64,000 bases of DNA from contig NZ_CP046457.1 of the NCBI RefSeq assembly GCF_009734445.1, positions 868,001 to 932,000 of the forward strand, in the 5' to 3' direction. Source of the stretch: Candidatus Syntrophocurvum alkaliphilum. Its GTDB lineage: Bacteria; Bacillota; Syntrophomonadia; Syntrophomonadales; Syntrophomonadaceae. This document shows, in pieces, positions 8,011-18,051 of the stretch. The notes beneath the pieces are model-generated. The model saw nothing but the letters and a program-made list of their open reading frames with translations, made no database searches and was not told the DNA's origin. Every line of letters starts with the position of its first letter. Positions within the stretch are counted from its first letter, which is position 1. A program made the translations under genes and the position numbers.

Positions 8011-9309
8011 TTAACTGCCAAAAACAATATTTTTAATATACTCTTCAGCCTTGTATTTTTCCCTACTAGGTAAATCAATAAATTCAGCTACTTGGTGTAA
8101 TGAAACTGGTTGAATCATAACCTCTGCATATTTATTTCCATTAACAGGGTTCTTAATATCAATTTTCTGTAATTTCGCTGCTTTAGACATTGACGGATAT
8201 AGTATTTTAGAATTATTATTTCCAATTCCACTTACAGCATATATTGATAGCTGATATAGCCAACCGCTCGGAAGCTTTGTCTCCCATAGATCTCTGTATT
8301 TTGCATCGAGTAAACATACTACTTTGCTTCCCTTTATAACTGCATAATCTGGACGTGGTTTTGGTGCAGTATTGCTTTTTGGGTTGTATCCCGGAGTATA
8401 AGAAAATAATTCATGTAGTGTATATTCATCTCTTATTATGTAGCCGTTTAAAAACTCTTTCATAAGTTTTGACAATAAAGATTGGAAGAACATGTTCATA
8501 TCAAAAAAGAAGCCATTTAATTTCATATAAGAAGTTCCATCTTCAAGTTGAATACCTTTTGATTCAAATAAAATATTTATTAGTTCTAGTGCAGGCCTAT
8601 AATGCTCACTTAACCGATTAATACTTTTTATTGTTTTATTTAATATAGTTCTGTTTAATTCTATATGGGTAATTTCATCACCCATGATTTTACAAAGTCT
8701 GTGAAGTTGCATTTTAATGTTTAAATCCTCTGTTAAATCAAGAGCTAAATGCAGACCTGCTAAAAGCACCTGGTTTAAATCATTGTTTTCACTTCTTGCA
8801 AAATAGGTACAAGGAAGTGTTGCACTAATAGAAGCAGAACGCATAGTTAACTTATTAAAATTTATTCGCCCCCTTGGCGATTCTAAATCCGCCTCATTTT
8901 TCTTATACTTTTTATTAAGCCCCCTATATACTAGTTCATTAATTTCTGCATATAGCTGATAGATAAGAAGATCATAAAATGGGAATGAATCTATATCGTG
9001 TATAGCACTTTCAAATATATTAAAATCTCGAAGCCCATAAGCATACTTAAGTAATTTGTAAAGGGGCATACCATCAATTTTGGGATGAATGTTTATTTGA
9101 AGTTCTCCAATATTAATTTTACCAACATAAGAATTTGATAAAATCTTAATACCATTTTTCAATTCAACGATGTTCAAGATTCCTTTATTATTCAAAATTT
9201 CTACAGTACGTCTAGAAGGCTCATCTTCTAAAAATCTGTTATATAAGAGGTTTCCCTTTTCCGGTAAGATTTCTTCCCACTCTTTTATATTTATGGTTAA
9301 TCTATTCAT
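8011..9309 (-). CDS. mcrC: McrC, nuclease subunit of an McrBC modification-dependent restriction system
   Basis: The protein has 432 residues. The N-terminal half is the McrB-interacting part (LKNGIKILSNSYVGKI, INIHPKI). The C-terminal half carries the PD-(D/E)xK nuclease site: PDYAVI near residue 318 and LLDAKYRD near 330-334. McrC cuts DNA carrying modified cytosine when driven by the GTPase McrB. The start codon overlaps the mcrB stop by 4 bases (ATGA), so the two are translationally coupled. The length fits the family, and no defect is visible. Confidence 0.92.
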   Translation of the reverse strand: MNRLTINIKEWEEILPEKGNLLYNRFLEDEPSRRTVEILNNKGILNIVELKNGIKILSNSYVGKINIGELQINIHPKIDGMPLYKLLKYAYGLRDFNIFESAIHDIDSFPFYDLLIYQLYAEINELVYRGLNKKYKKNEADLESPRGRINFNKLTMRSASISATLPCTYFARSENNDLNQVLLAGLHLALDLTEDLNIKMQLHRLCKIMGDEITHIELNRTILNKTIKSINRLSEHYRPALELINILFESKGIQLEDGTSYMKLNGFFFDMNMFFQSLLSKLMKEFLNGYIIRDEYTLHELFSYTPGYNPKSNTAPKPRPDYAVIKGSKVVCLLDAKYRDLWETKLPSGWLYQLSIYAVSGIGNNNSKILYPSMSKAAKLQKIDIKNPVNGNKYAEVMIQPVSLHQVAEFIDLPSREKYKAEEYIKNIVFGS

Positions 9310-11585
9310 GATTCCTGCACTCCACCAATGTCTTCATTGTCTATTTCGTAATCATCTTCATCATTTTCTTCTTGCTTTACAGATGATGATGTAGCTATTT
9401 CAGGTTTCGGTTCTAGAAGAGCTGATATTAATTCCGATTTATTTGTAAACTTAAATAAATCATGATTGATTTCTTGAGTTGATGTGTTAACAAATCGACT
9501 ACCAATTATCTTAGATATCGTATGGTAATCTCCATAGCAGTATTCCTCAATTAATGGAATTACATCTTCTTGAATAACTTTCCGAAGTTTATCAAAATCC
9601 TTAATAGGATGGTCTTTTTCCATAAAGTATGAGTGCCCAATTTGGAGATTACGAGCATCACGCCCAACGTGCTCAACTACTCTTTTATTTAATTCTGAAA
9701 GCCATAGTCCCATTGGCAGGTTTTCGATTGTTATTTCTGATAATAGACTATAATCTGGCATAAGTTCAAAAAAGCCAAATCTTCTTCGCAATGCAACATC
9801 TAATAAAGCTATGGATCTATCTGCAGTATTCATAGTACCAACAATAAAAACATTTTCAGGAACACTAAATGAATCACCAGATAAAGGTAATATCATTTCC
9901 TTTCCTCTTTTACCTGTTTCAATAATAGTAATCAACTCTCCAAATATTCTTGATATGTCACCCCTATTTATCTCATCTATGATTAGGTAGTAATTTTTAT
10001 CACTGTTGTTTACGGCCTCTTGACAGATATTTTTGAATATACCATCCTTCAAACTAAAAACAGTTTGACCATTTGATATACTTGGTTTAATTCCTTCAAT
10101 AAAATCTTCGTAACCATATGACGGATGAAAACAACAGAATCTAACAACTCCTTTTGATTTTCCATCACCTAGTAAATACGCTTTTTCATCATCATTTGTC
10201 TCCGCATAAGTTTTTCTAAAAGCTTTTCTAGCTGCAAGTTCAAGACATGCTTTTTCCGCCCAATATGTTTTTCCCGTTCCAGGAGGCCCATAAATAATAA
10301 CTTGATTTTTTCTTTGAAGTATTTCTTCAATTCTTTTGATGATTCCACTCAAACTTTCAAGTGTTCTCTGAGGTTGTTGTGGGAATTCTTTAATAGGTTC
10401 TGCACTATTCATTAGCCCTTCAATTGCTATAAGATTGTCATAATTTTTATATTGATTAACGGTTGTCATAAGACCTTCACTAGGATTTGGCAGTTTTTCA
10501 TTAACATTTATAAACCACCTAACATTTAGACAGTGTGGAAATGATAGCCCCTCTTTATATTCATAATCTCCTATTACTCTTCCTATACCTAGTATTTTTT
10601 GCCCTTCAGCTGCTATAACTATATCTTCTTTTTTTATATCTTTATAAAATGATAGTATCTGATTTGCTGTTCTACCGATAGCTTGTGGAGTATTGGGATA
10701 CTTTTCTGAAAGTTGATTTTTCAGATATTCCTTTGCTTCTTTATTACTCATATTTTCAAGATTATTAAGATCTCCTAGTTTAGGCCACCCTATTGATACA
10801 TAACCATCTTTAAGCATTTGTGCCCAATAGCTTTGACTATCGTCAGTTGTGCCTATTCTCCAATAATTATGAGGTGAACCAAATAACTTCATTAAAACTC
10901 CGGTAAAATAATTTATTGGCATATTTAGTTGAGTTGCTAATCTCATATATTGCCCAGCTAAGGCATATCTACCATATGGTTTTAAAGGTTTTTCATGCAT
11001 CTTAATTAAATAAAAATTTTGCCACTCAACAGAATGGAAGTCATCTATTTTATCTGGGTAAATCATATGATAATATTTATGTACCCAACCTAAATTTCCT
11101 AAATTATCTAATTCTTTATCGATTTTCTCTTGTAATTTTAGATATGTTTCATCTTCATAATTATCCCCTATTAAACTAATAAGTTCTGCTCCTTTTACCA
11201 ATAAATCACGTCGTTCCCTTGCAACAATGATTGCTTCTTCTAGGTCAAGTTCTCGCATATCTTTTGAGCTACCTGTTATCCATTTTCCGTCCTCTTTTCT
11301 TTTATAAATACCAAATTTTAAGGCACTCCCGCCACCAATTCCTCCATATCTATTTGTTTGAAGTTCATCATCATTTTTAAATTCTAGCCAATACACTAGA
11401 CTATCTCTATTTCCGTGATTAAAGATTGTTTCAAGTAATATTTCTCCATCTAAATTTTTTAATTTAGCAGGAGCAAATTTGTCCTTAAATATTTCATAGC
11501 CTTCTTTTAGTCTGTCTTCTGGAAGAAATTTGTCTTCCGCTAACATCTTTTGATAAATTTCAATTATTTTATTTTTAAAATCCAT
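9306..11585 (-). CDS. mcrB: McrB, AAA+ GTPase with N-terminal EVE-like reader domain
   Basis: The protein has 759 residues. The P-loop GPPGTGKTYW lies near residue 435, Walker B LIIDEINRGD near 533 and the McrB signature GTMNTADRS near 582, followed by LRRRFGFFEL. These define the McrB GTPase that forms the ring driving McrC. Upstream, residues of about 238-375 (YWRIGTTDDSQSYWAQML, IVIAAEGQKILGIGRVIGD, HCLNVRWF) look like an EVE/PUA-like domain, a reader of modified bases found in some McrB proteins. The first 230 residues hold a further helical domain. The target modification is unknown. A weak gap of about 100 bp separates it from the upstream PLD-ATPase gene. Confidence 0.9.
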   Translation of the reverse strand: MDFKNKIIEIYQKMLAEDKFLPEDRLKEGYEIFKDKFAPAKLKNLDGEILLETIFNHGNRDSLVYWLEFKNDDELQTNRYGGIGGGSALKFGIYKRKEDGKWITGSSKDMRELDLEEAIIVARERRDLLVKGAELISLIGDNYEDETYLKLQEKIDKELDNLGNLGWVHKYYHMIYPDKIDDFHSVEWQNFYLIKMHEKPLKPYGRYALAGQYMRLATQLNMPINYFTGVLMKLFGSPHNYWRIGTTDDSQSYWAQMLKDGYVSIGWPKLGDLNNLENMSNKEAKEYLKNQLSEKYPNTPQAIGRTANQILSFYKDIKKEDIVIAAEGQKILGIGRVIGDYEYKEGLSFPHCLNVRWFINVNEKLPNPSEGLMTTVNQYKNYDNLIAIEGLMNSAEPIKEFPQQPQRTLESLSGIIKRIEEILQRKNQVIIYGPPGTGKTYWAEKACLELAARKAFRKTYAETNDDEKAYLLGDGKSKGVVRFCCFHPSYGYEDFIEGIKPSISNGQTVFSLKDGIFKNICQEAVNNSDKNYYLIIDEINRGDISRIFGELITIIETGKRGKEMILPLSGDSFSVPENVFIVGTMNTADRSIALLDVALRRRFGFFELMPDYSLLSEITIENLPMGLWLSELNKRVVEHVGRDARNLQIGHSYFMEKDHPIKDFDKLRKVIQEDVIPLIEEYCYGDYHTISKIIGSRFVNTSTQEINHDLFKFTNKSELISALLEPKPEIATSSSVKQEENDEDDYEIDNEDIGGVQES

Positions 11586-11683
11586 ATTAGTAAACCCCTC
11601 CCATAGAATTTAATTACTCATTTTTATTTGCTAAAGTTTAACGTTCTTTAGACATTTTTATAGATTTAATTATGATAAAACCT

Positions 11684-13693
11684 TTACCTATTAAAAAACT
11701 TCATAAAACTATTCTTTTTAAAGTCAATATTGAAAAAATCTACCGCTTTATCTAAGTTCATTATTACTAATGTGTTTGATTTACGTGCCTCTAAATCCTC
11801 AGGAAGTTCTTTAATAATGCGGTCAGCTTCCCATGTTGCCCCTGCATTAAAAGTTAATTGAGAATATTTCTTGTTTACTTCAAAAGCCTTTCTATTTAAC
11901 TGCCACGCTGTTCGAATATTCTTAAGCGCTTGAGATGCAGTTACTTTTTCACTAAAATAATCATCTAGTGATAACAAGCGAATATAATCAGGTAGCTCTC
12001 TTGTAGCATATTCTGAAATAATCTCATAAACAATTTTTGAGGATATATGTAAGATATCTGGTGCCCCTTCACCCTCCTCCTCCTTGAGAACATCAATTAA
12101 ATTTGGCATTTCGGACATCATTCTTCGGAGATACTCGCGATAAAATGCTGTACCGATATTCTTTTGGATTCTTCTCACAACACCGGTTTTCATTAATTCT
12201 GTATTCTTTAATCCTGCTTGAACATGACAAAGTATTGTTCTCCTTGTTACTTCTGGTGCTACTGCCTTAACATCTTCATTAGCACTTATAACAACCGCTG
12301 GATACGTATTAATATTATCAACAATACCAAAATCATCGTTTTTTATTGTTTCTATAGCATGTTGGCTAAACCTTGCCTGAGTTAGGTCATCCACAATAAT
12401 AGGAGCACCTTTAACTGATCTTTTTAATCCATCTATTGTAGAACGTGTAAAATCTGAAGCAGCAATTTTAGTTTTTTGCCCTATCATCATTTTTAATAAA
12501 GTTTCTAAAAAGCTTGTCTTACCTGCTTTACTCTTACCATATACTAAGCCAAATACAGGATAAGGAAGTAAGTTGTGGTTATATTTAACAGCCATGTTTC
12601 GCATAATAGCCATAAATGGTGTTGTGAAGAACCAATTTGCAAAGGCATAGTAATTTAATTGCATACCTATTACATCACCATGAAATTTTTTATAACCGTC
12701 CATATATTCCAAAAATAAATCAACATCATTTCTAATTTCCTCTTTTGTAGGATTCAAATCAACAACATTATCATTTAAACTAACTTGACCAAGAAAAATA
12801 TCTATAACTAATTGTGGGTATTCATTACGTAATTCTTTCTCTTTTATATTTGCATCTACAACTCTTTTTCTTGTATGTATTACATTCTCAGGTGTTAATA
12901 TAATTTTTCCCTTTTTATCAGCTTTGGGCATAAAAGGTGTTAGTTTGTTCACCAAATTATTTACATCTAAAACAAACTTAATTTCATCTTTTAATTCTGG
13001 CTTTGGTTCAATTATCATAGCCTTTTTTGTTTTTACTGTTTCCATAACAGGAATTTCATTAAGATTATCTCCATCGTTACCTAATTTCAATGCAGATACA
13101 GATATATCATCTGAACTAGTTTCTTTAAAATCATCAAAACTTTCTTTGTACCACTCAAAAGCACGCTCTCCATCTATGTAGCAAATGTTTTCTCGCTGTT
13201 GTCCAGAAAAAGCTGCATTAGACATATTTGCCGAACCCATAATTACACGTTTTTTTCCGTTGTCTGATTCCAATAGATATATTTTCTCATGCGATAACTG
13301 TTTACGTGCTACAAACATTTTTAATTCTTGATTGTCAATTTTGCTTATTATATCAACCTTTTTTTTATTAGAAGTTGTTCGTATCCTCTCAATTGTTTTA
13401 AGTTGATATGCCATTATTTCTTGTAAACTATAGGTCATTACACCTTCAAAACCAAATATTATTTCTGCGTATTTAAAATGCTGAAGCAAATCAGATATAA
13501 ACCCTATACCAGAGGAATATGTAATTGCATAAAGTCTATCATATCCAGAAAACAGTTCATCCCAATTTAATTGTTTCGCTTCTACAAACTCCATCTGTAC
13601 CACATCAATTTTTTTAGAATTGGTAGAAGGGTCATCAAATAAATTTTCATCTTGGTTTTCTTCTATATTAAATAATGAAATGTTCTCTTTCAT
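11684..13693 (-). CDS. PLD-family nuclease fused to a P-loop ATPase (candidate defence protein)
   Basis: The protein has 669 residues. Residues 50-165 form one phospholipase D/nuclease domain with SHEKIYL (His 135, Lys 137) and MGSANMS (Gly 153, Ser 154, Asn 156). Only one HKD motif is present, so a dimer would be needed. Near residue 385 there is a P-loop GKSKAGKTS, followed by IIVDDL (Walker B-like), VVISANEDV and TRRTI, a layout like SF3/D5-type or AAA+ helicases. Related PLD-nuclease domains occur in NgoFVII-type restriction enzymes. The gene lies 98 bp upstream of mcrB on the same strand, so a role in DNA defence is inferred. ATG 13693 follows GGAGGGG. Confidence 0.7.
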   Translation of the reverse strand: MKENISLFNIEENQDENLFDDPSTNSKKIDVVQMEFVEAKQLNWDELFSGYDRLYAITYSSGIGFISDLLQHFKYAEIIFGFEGVMTYSLQEIMAYQLKTIERIRTTSNKKKVDIISKIDNQELKMFVARKQLSHEKIYLLESDNGKKRVIMGSANMSNAAFSGQQRENICYIDGERAFEWYKESFDDFKETSSDDISVSALKLGNDGDNLNEIPVMETVKTKKAMIIEPKPELKDEIKFVLDVNNLVNKLTPFMPKADKKGKIILTPENVIHTRKRVVDANIKEKELRNEYPQLVIDIFLGQVSLNDNVVDLNPTKEEIRNDVDLFLEYMDGYKKFHGDVIGMQLNYYAFANWFFTTPFMAIMRNMAVKYNHNLLPYPVFGLVYGKSKAGKTSFLETLLKMMIGQKTKIAASDFTRSTIDGLKRSVKGAPIIVDDLTQARFSQHAIETIKNDDFGIVDNINTYPAVVISANEDVKAVAPEVTRRTILCHVQAGLKNTELMKTGVVRRIQKNIGTAFYREYLRRMMSEMPNLIDVLKEEEGEGAPDILHISSKIVYEIISEYATRELPDYIRLLSLDDYFSEKVTASQALKNIRTAWQLNRKAFEVNKKYSQLTFNAGATWEADRIIKELPEDLEARKSNTLVIMNLDKAVDFFNIDFKKNSFMKFFNR

Positions 13694-13800
13694 GATTTCT
13701 ATTCCCCTCCTAAAAATAATTTTTTTAGTTTAGTTTTAAAATAAGGTTACACTAGACTCTTTAATCTTAAACAATAGCTATTTTAATAACCTTTATTAAT

Positions 13801-13956
13801 TTAAACTAATCTAAATCCCGCTTCCTTTAAGTCATCTACTATTGATATAAGGTCTTCACTACCGCTATTAACTTCTGGCACAAAGTAACGATGCACATCA
13901 TCAAATGTATCAAACATACTGTTTAAAAAGCTTTTCTTAAAATCCTTATCTCCCAT
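13801..13956 (-). CDS. Small hypothetical protein (51 aa), possibly a remnant
   Basis: The frame encodes MGDKDFKKSFLNSMFD at its start and ends DLKEAGFRLV, an acidic, helix-prone sequence with natural amino-acid usage. A stop lies four codons upstream and there is no good ribosome site. It may be a small partner of the PLD-ATPase or a decayed gene. The rest of the 13694-14195 gap shows no further supported feature. Confidence 0.35.
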   Translation of the reverse strand: MGDKDFKKSFLNSMFDTFDDVHRYFVPEVNSGSEDLISIVDDLKEAGFRLV

Positions 13957-14195
13957 AAATAACTATGCAAATCGCCAATATGAGATATTCGCCTTTCATT
14001 GACACTTGTTTTTTTAATGGGGCACTTTATAAATTTGTTACTTAATTATAGTAATACCCCTCGTTACCATCGTAATCAACTGGTACTGCTAATTCTAACT
14101 AACAAAGAATAGAGATACAGCTACTACCCTGATCAATCATTTCACCATTTACTAAAAAAATAGCTAGTGCAATGGTAAGCATAAATAATTTTCTA

Positions 14196-15845
14196 TTAGT
14201 ATAACCTGAATCTGTCTAGTGTCTGGGAGGTAGAGTGCATGTTCTCGTAATTTGCTAAATCCAAAGAAATATTTAATTGTTTTTCAATTCTCAATTTTAT
14301 CTTAATAACTATACTAATCTGTTTATCTGTAAGCATCTTACCTTTTTGAAAAAGTTTTAACTGATTTCTAAGAAAATTTAATTCCCATTCATTAACTAAC
14401 TCTTGTTTTTGTTCTATTAAATAAACCAAATAGGGCAAAAACTTAATGTTATTTTTAGTCTCTTCTATTATTTTTGTAGATTTTAGAGATTTTTGTCTTA
14501 AAAGTTCATTAAAGTTCTCCAATGAATTATAGGATTCATCATCAGCATACTCTGATAATGCTTTACTAAGTATCGCATTGTCCTCCAAATCATTGTAAAT
14601 AGGCAGCTCATCACAAATTATTCTGTGGTACTTACTATCATAAAAACTAATTTGCTGTGTTACTCCAATTTCGGAAAGATGTTCAAAAAAATTATAAATT
14701 GCAAATGAGTAATGCCTATTCTCATTTCTAGATACATACTTAACTCTGAATATGCCCTTATTAACCATAGATTTAAATTCTTCATAAACTTTAGGTACCC
14801 AAACTTTTTCTTGCTTGGATATTTTTTTATATATAAAATTATCATAAATCCAGAGTTGCCATAAATAAGGCGGTGTAGCAATTAAATCTGAACATTCAGT
14901 ATCAATGTGTAAAATCGGTGGAAAGTTATTTTCATTAAACCTCAGTTTATTGCAGATAACTTTAAATTGTTTTTTTTCCTTTTCAGTCATTAATTTTGTA
15001 GCTTGTAACCGTTCCTCCTTAATATCATGAATGTAAGTTTTTGCTTTTTTCTCTTTTTCCATTTGTTTGCGTTTCTGCTCTTGTTCATAACGAAGTTGTT
15101 CTTCTTTTGCTTTAGCCTTTTCTTTTTCTAACTCAATTAACTTTGTATGTTTCTCTTTGGTTATTAGCATATCTTTAAAAATGTATACATCTTTAAATTC
15201 ACAGATAATTTCATCACAGATAATAACAGTATCAGAGTGGTAATAAGATTCTTTTTTATATAAAATCCTTATTATTTCAGTATCAGGGTTGAGGTAATAA
15301 ATACCTTCATATGCAGAATAAACTTCCTTTTCAAAAGAGCATAATTTATGTTTTTCGTAATCATTTTGATTTTCTGTTCTACCATAGGAGTGCATAGAAC
15401 CGCCAAAAATCCATATGTCCTTAACTCCCGCTTTTTCATATAACAAATGTCTATCCAACCATACTTGATTAGAAATCTTAGAACATTGAATTTCAACTGC
15501 CCAAATTTCTCCATTTGAATGAATAATAGCAATATCTGAACGCTGGTTTGTTTGCTTTATACTATATTCTAATTCAACTTGTGCTTCAGGATATAGTTTT
15601 TCAAAGTGTTGCTTGATCAACAACTTCCCTTTTTGATGTTCTAGTGTTTCTGGCTCATGATATAGGTAACTACATTCGGATTTATGCGCAAAGTGTTTAA
15701 TCTTTTTTTCCCCAGCTCGAAAAATCATACTGCTATTACATTCAGGACAAAAAAGTTCTCCATTCTTAGACATAGTCTTAAGCTTACTAACATTATCGTC
15801 CAAAGCTGATATTCTGGTTCCATATTTATCTTGGACTATAAACAA
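14196..15845 (-). CDS. CoiA-like nuclease family protein
   Basis: The protein has 549 residues. The N-terminus has a zinc-like segment FCPECNSSMIFRAGEKKIKHFAH (residues 32-54), typical of CoiA. RSDIAII and WAVEIQCSKIS (about 102-125) give the D...ExQ core of the CoiA nuclease-like fold. Residues of about 230-290 are a highly charged coiled coil rich in Lys, Glu and Gln. CoiA is a competence protein acting on incoming DNA in streptococci; long CoiA-like proteins also occur in mobile and defence regions. It is isolated from com genes here, so a role in processing foreign DNA is inferred rather than competence. Confidence 0.75.
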   Translation of the reverse strand: MFIVQDKYGTRISALDDNVSKLKTMSKNGELFCPECNSSMIFRAGEKKIKHFAHKSECSYLYHEPETLEHQKGKLLIKQHFEKLYPEAQVELEYSIKQTNQRSDIAIIHSNGEIWAVEIQCSKISNQVWLDRHLLYEKAGVKDIWIFGGSMHSYGRTENQNDYEKHKLCSFEKEVYSAYEGIYYLNPDTEIIRILYKKESYYHSDTVIICDEIICEFKDVYIFKDMLITKEKHTKLIELEKEKAKAKEEQLRYEQEQKRKQMEKEKKAKTYIHDIKEERLQATKLMTEKEKKQFKVICNKLRFNENNFPPILHIDTECSDLIATPPYLWQLWIYDNFIYKKISKQEKVWVPKVYEEFKSMVNKGIFRVKYVSRNENRHYSFAIYNFFEHLSEIGVTQQISFYDSKYHRIICDELPIYNDLEDNAILSKALSEYADDESYNSLENFNELLRQKSLKSTKIIEETKNNIKFLPYLVYLIEQKQELVNEWELNFLRNQLKLFQKGKMLTDKQISIVIKIKLRIEKQLNISLDLANYENMHSTSQTLDRFRLY

Positions 15846-16060
15846 TATAATTCACCCCGCAGCATCTAGTTTAATAAGCTTGCTTATGTGTATGGCTCAA
15901 CATTAACTTTACTATTACTAATTATTACAAAGAGTAAAGTGTAAAATTTCTTGTTTAAATTAACTTCCTTTATTTAATAAATAAATGTTTGTCTTTATTT
16001 TAGTATTGCAACATAGACAATACATGTCCATGTTGTATATTATCTATAGTTTTTTCTAAA

Positions 16061-17053
16061 CTATTTATAAAGTTGTTTCATCTTGAAAGTTGTCTCCTTC
16101 ATTTCCTCCCTAAACTCCTTTGGTTCTAATACCTCTAAACAGTCACCCTGGCTTAAAAACCACATCTTAATTCCCTGCCCAAAAACCTCTGCTTCCAAAA
16201 TGTATTTACCTTCTTCATACTGTTCAATTACTTTAGCCGTAGGAAGCCGGTCTAAAATAGCTTCTATTGATTTTCCCCAGTACTTAAATTTAATTTTAAG
16301 AAGTTTACCGGTCTGCATAAACTGAACTCTTTTTCTAAATTCACCTTCTTCAAAGCGATCACAATATGGTATATGAAAATGTTCATCCTTTATCGTATAA
16401 TCTTTAATCCTGTCTATCCTATAAATTGTTGGAAATTCGTATATATGTTCATCAAAATATGCTATTAGATAAAAGTAATATTCTGAAAATACTATCCCTA
16501 CTGGTTGCAAATTGCGTTTAGCTGCGGTTGTACTTGCTAAACTTGAATATTCTATACTAATAGCTTTTTGTTTTTTTATAGCAATACTTATATCCCATAG
16601 AATATTAAAAATAGATTTGCCGTGTTTAACTGGTATGTAGTGAAATAATTCATTTGATATAATTTCTGTGATTTGTTTTCTTTTGGTAGGTTCACATTGA
16701 ATAATTATTTTGTTCACTATATCTTCTAAATCTTGTTTGGGGAAAGCTCTACTTTCAAGTAAAATCCTGCTCATAGCTAAAATCTCATCTGGTAATAGCC
16801 AGTAGTTGTCATGCTTATCTAAAATATAACCTTTCTTACTATTGCTATATATAAGTTCAACTGGTTTATCGCTAATATAGTTCTCACTAAAATAAGCCCT
16901 TAATTCTTCTAAATCTCTTTGAATAGTTCTCTCGTTTACTTGATACTTAATAGCTGTTTCCTTTTTATTAATTACTTCTCCCTGACATAGCTTTTCAAAC
17001 AAAGATATGATTCTAAAAGACTTATTAGCTGAGCTTTCTTTAAAATCTCGCAT
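16061..17053 (-). CDS. WYL-domain transcriptional regulator
   Basis: The protein has 330 residues. A winged HTH lies at residues 10-75 (NKKETAIKYQVNERTIQRDLEELRAYF). The WYL domain at about 150-235 has RNLQPVGIVFSEYYFYLIAYF and IYRIDRIKDY, and a WCX-like end follows to 330. WYL regulators bind small nucleic-acid or nucleotide ligands and often repress phage-defence operons (BrxR/CapW type). Its position among McrBC, PLD-ATPase and CoiA-like genes on the same strand fits such a role, but no operator is clear. It could also be a general metabolic regulator. Confidence 0.85.
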   Translation of the reverse strand: MRDFKESSANKSFRIISLFEKLCQGEVINKKETAIKYQVNERTIQRDLEELRAYFSENYISDKPVELIYSNSKKGYILDKHDNYWLLPDEILAMSRILLESRAFPKQDLEDIVNKIIIQCEPTKRKQITEIISNELFHYIPVKHGKSIFNILWDISIAIKKQKAISIEYSSLASTTAAKRNLQPVGIVFSEYYFYLIAYFDEHIYEFPTIYRIDRIKDYTIKDEHFHIPYCDRFEEGEFRKRVQFMQTGKLLKIKFKYWGKSIEAILDRLPTAKVIEQYEEGKYILEAEVFGQGIKMWFLSQGDCLEVLEPKEFREEMKETTFKMKQLYK

Positions 17054-17140
17054 ATTTTATACCTCATGTCATAATATGTATTATTCTCTAATATTTGATG
17101 TAAAGGTTTTATTTTCCTGTTTATTGTAAGTGAATATTTC

Positions 17141-17893
17141 CTAATTTTTTATTTGTTGTTTGTTCTGATACATCCTTCTATCTGCAAAACTAATTAATTC
17201 TTCAATATCATAAGTATCTTCTGGATAGTTGGCTATTCCAATACCTAAACTAACACCATATACAGATAATTCAGAGTTATTTAGAGCAGTAACTATTCTT
17301 TCTTCAATTTCTTTAGCGTCTATGATATTTGTATCAGGTAAGATTAGTATAAATTCATCTCCTCCATATCTAATAAATAAATCTCTTTTTCTTATATTAC
17401 TTTTAATTGTTTTAACTAACTTTTGTAAAAACTTATCCCCTATCTCATGACCAAGGTTATCGTTAACATTTTTAAAGTTATTAATATCCATGAAAATCAC
17501 TGATAAAGATGAATTATCTTTTTTGGCTTTTTTAACACATTTCTTTAAGATTCTTTTCAAGTTGTTTTTGTTGTAAATACCAGTTAATGAATCATAGGTT
17601 GCAATATAAGCTAGTTTTTTTAATGCTTTGTTAACTGAAATAGCTAAAAGAATAATACCACTAGCTAGAAGAAATTCTAATACATTTTTATAACTTACTC
17701 CCTCCATAACCTGACTAGATAATATAGAAATAGTAATTAATAAAAACCCAACAATAAATAACATCATTAATTGTTTATCCCAGTTTATTAACTCTATCTT
17801 CATAAAAGTTATTAAGATACTTATAAGGCCTAATATAATAGCAGTTCTTGTGAAAACAAATATAGTTCTATCTAAAAGTAAAAAATCAAACAT
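17141..17893 (-). CDS. Membrane-bound diguanylate cyclase (GGDEF)
   Basis: The protein has 250 residues with three predicted membrane helices near residues 12-33, 40-63 and 70-90, then a GGDEF domain from about 98. The active site is RYGGDEF, with RKRD exactly five residues upstream, the RxxD inhibitory site for product feedback. FMDINNFKNVNDNLGHEIGD is the usual metal and substrate segment. It makes cyclic di-GMP from two GTP. No EAL domain or sensor other than the membrane part is present. It stands alone between the WYL gene and a hypothetical gene. Confidence 0.9.
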   Translation of the reverse strand: MFDFLLLDRTIFVFTRTAIILGLISILITFMKIELINWDKQLMMLFIVGFLLITISILSSQVMEGVSYKNVLEFLLASGIILLAISVNKALKKLAYIATYDSLTGIYNKNNLKRILKKCVKKAKKDNSSLSVIFMDINNFKNVNDNLGHEIGDKFLQKLVKTIKSNIRKRDLFIRYGGDEFILILPDTNIIDAKEIEERIVTALNNSELSVYGVSLGIGIANYPEDTYDIEELISFADRRMYQNKQQIKN

Positions 17894-18051
17894 TGTATCA
17901 CTTCCTAATGTTGTTAATACAATAATACCTAATACTCTTAGACATATAGTGTCTATGTATAAAAATAAACCACTATTGCATTAAACAATTGTGGCTTTGA
18001 GTTAAGTATATAATTGTCGACTACTTATTATTTTTGTATGTCTTGTAATGC

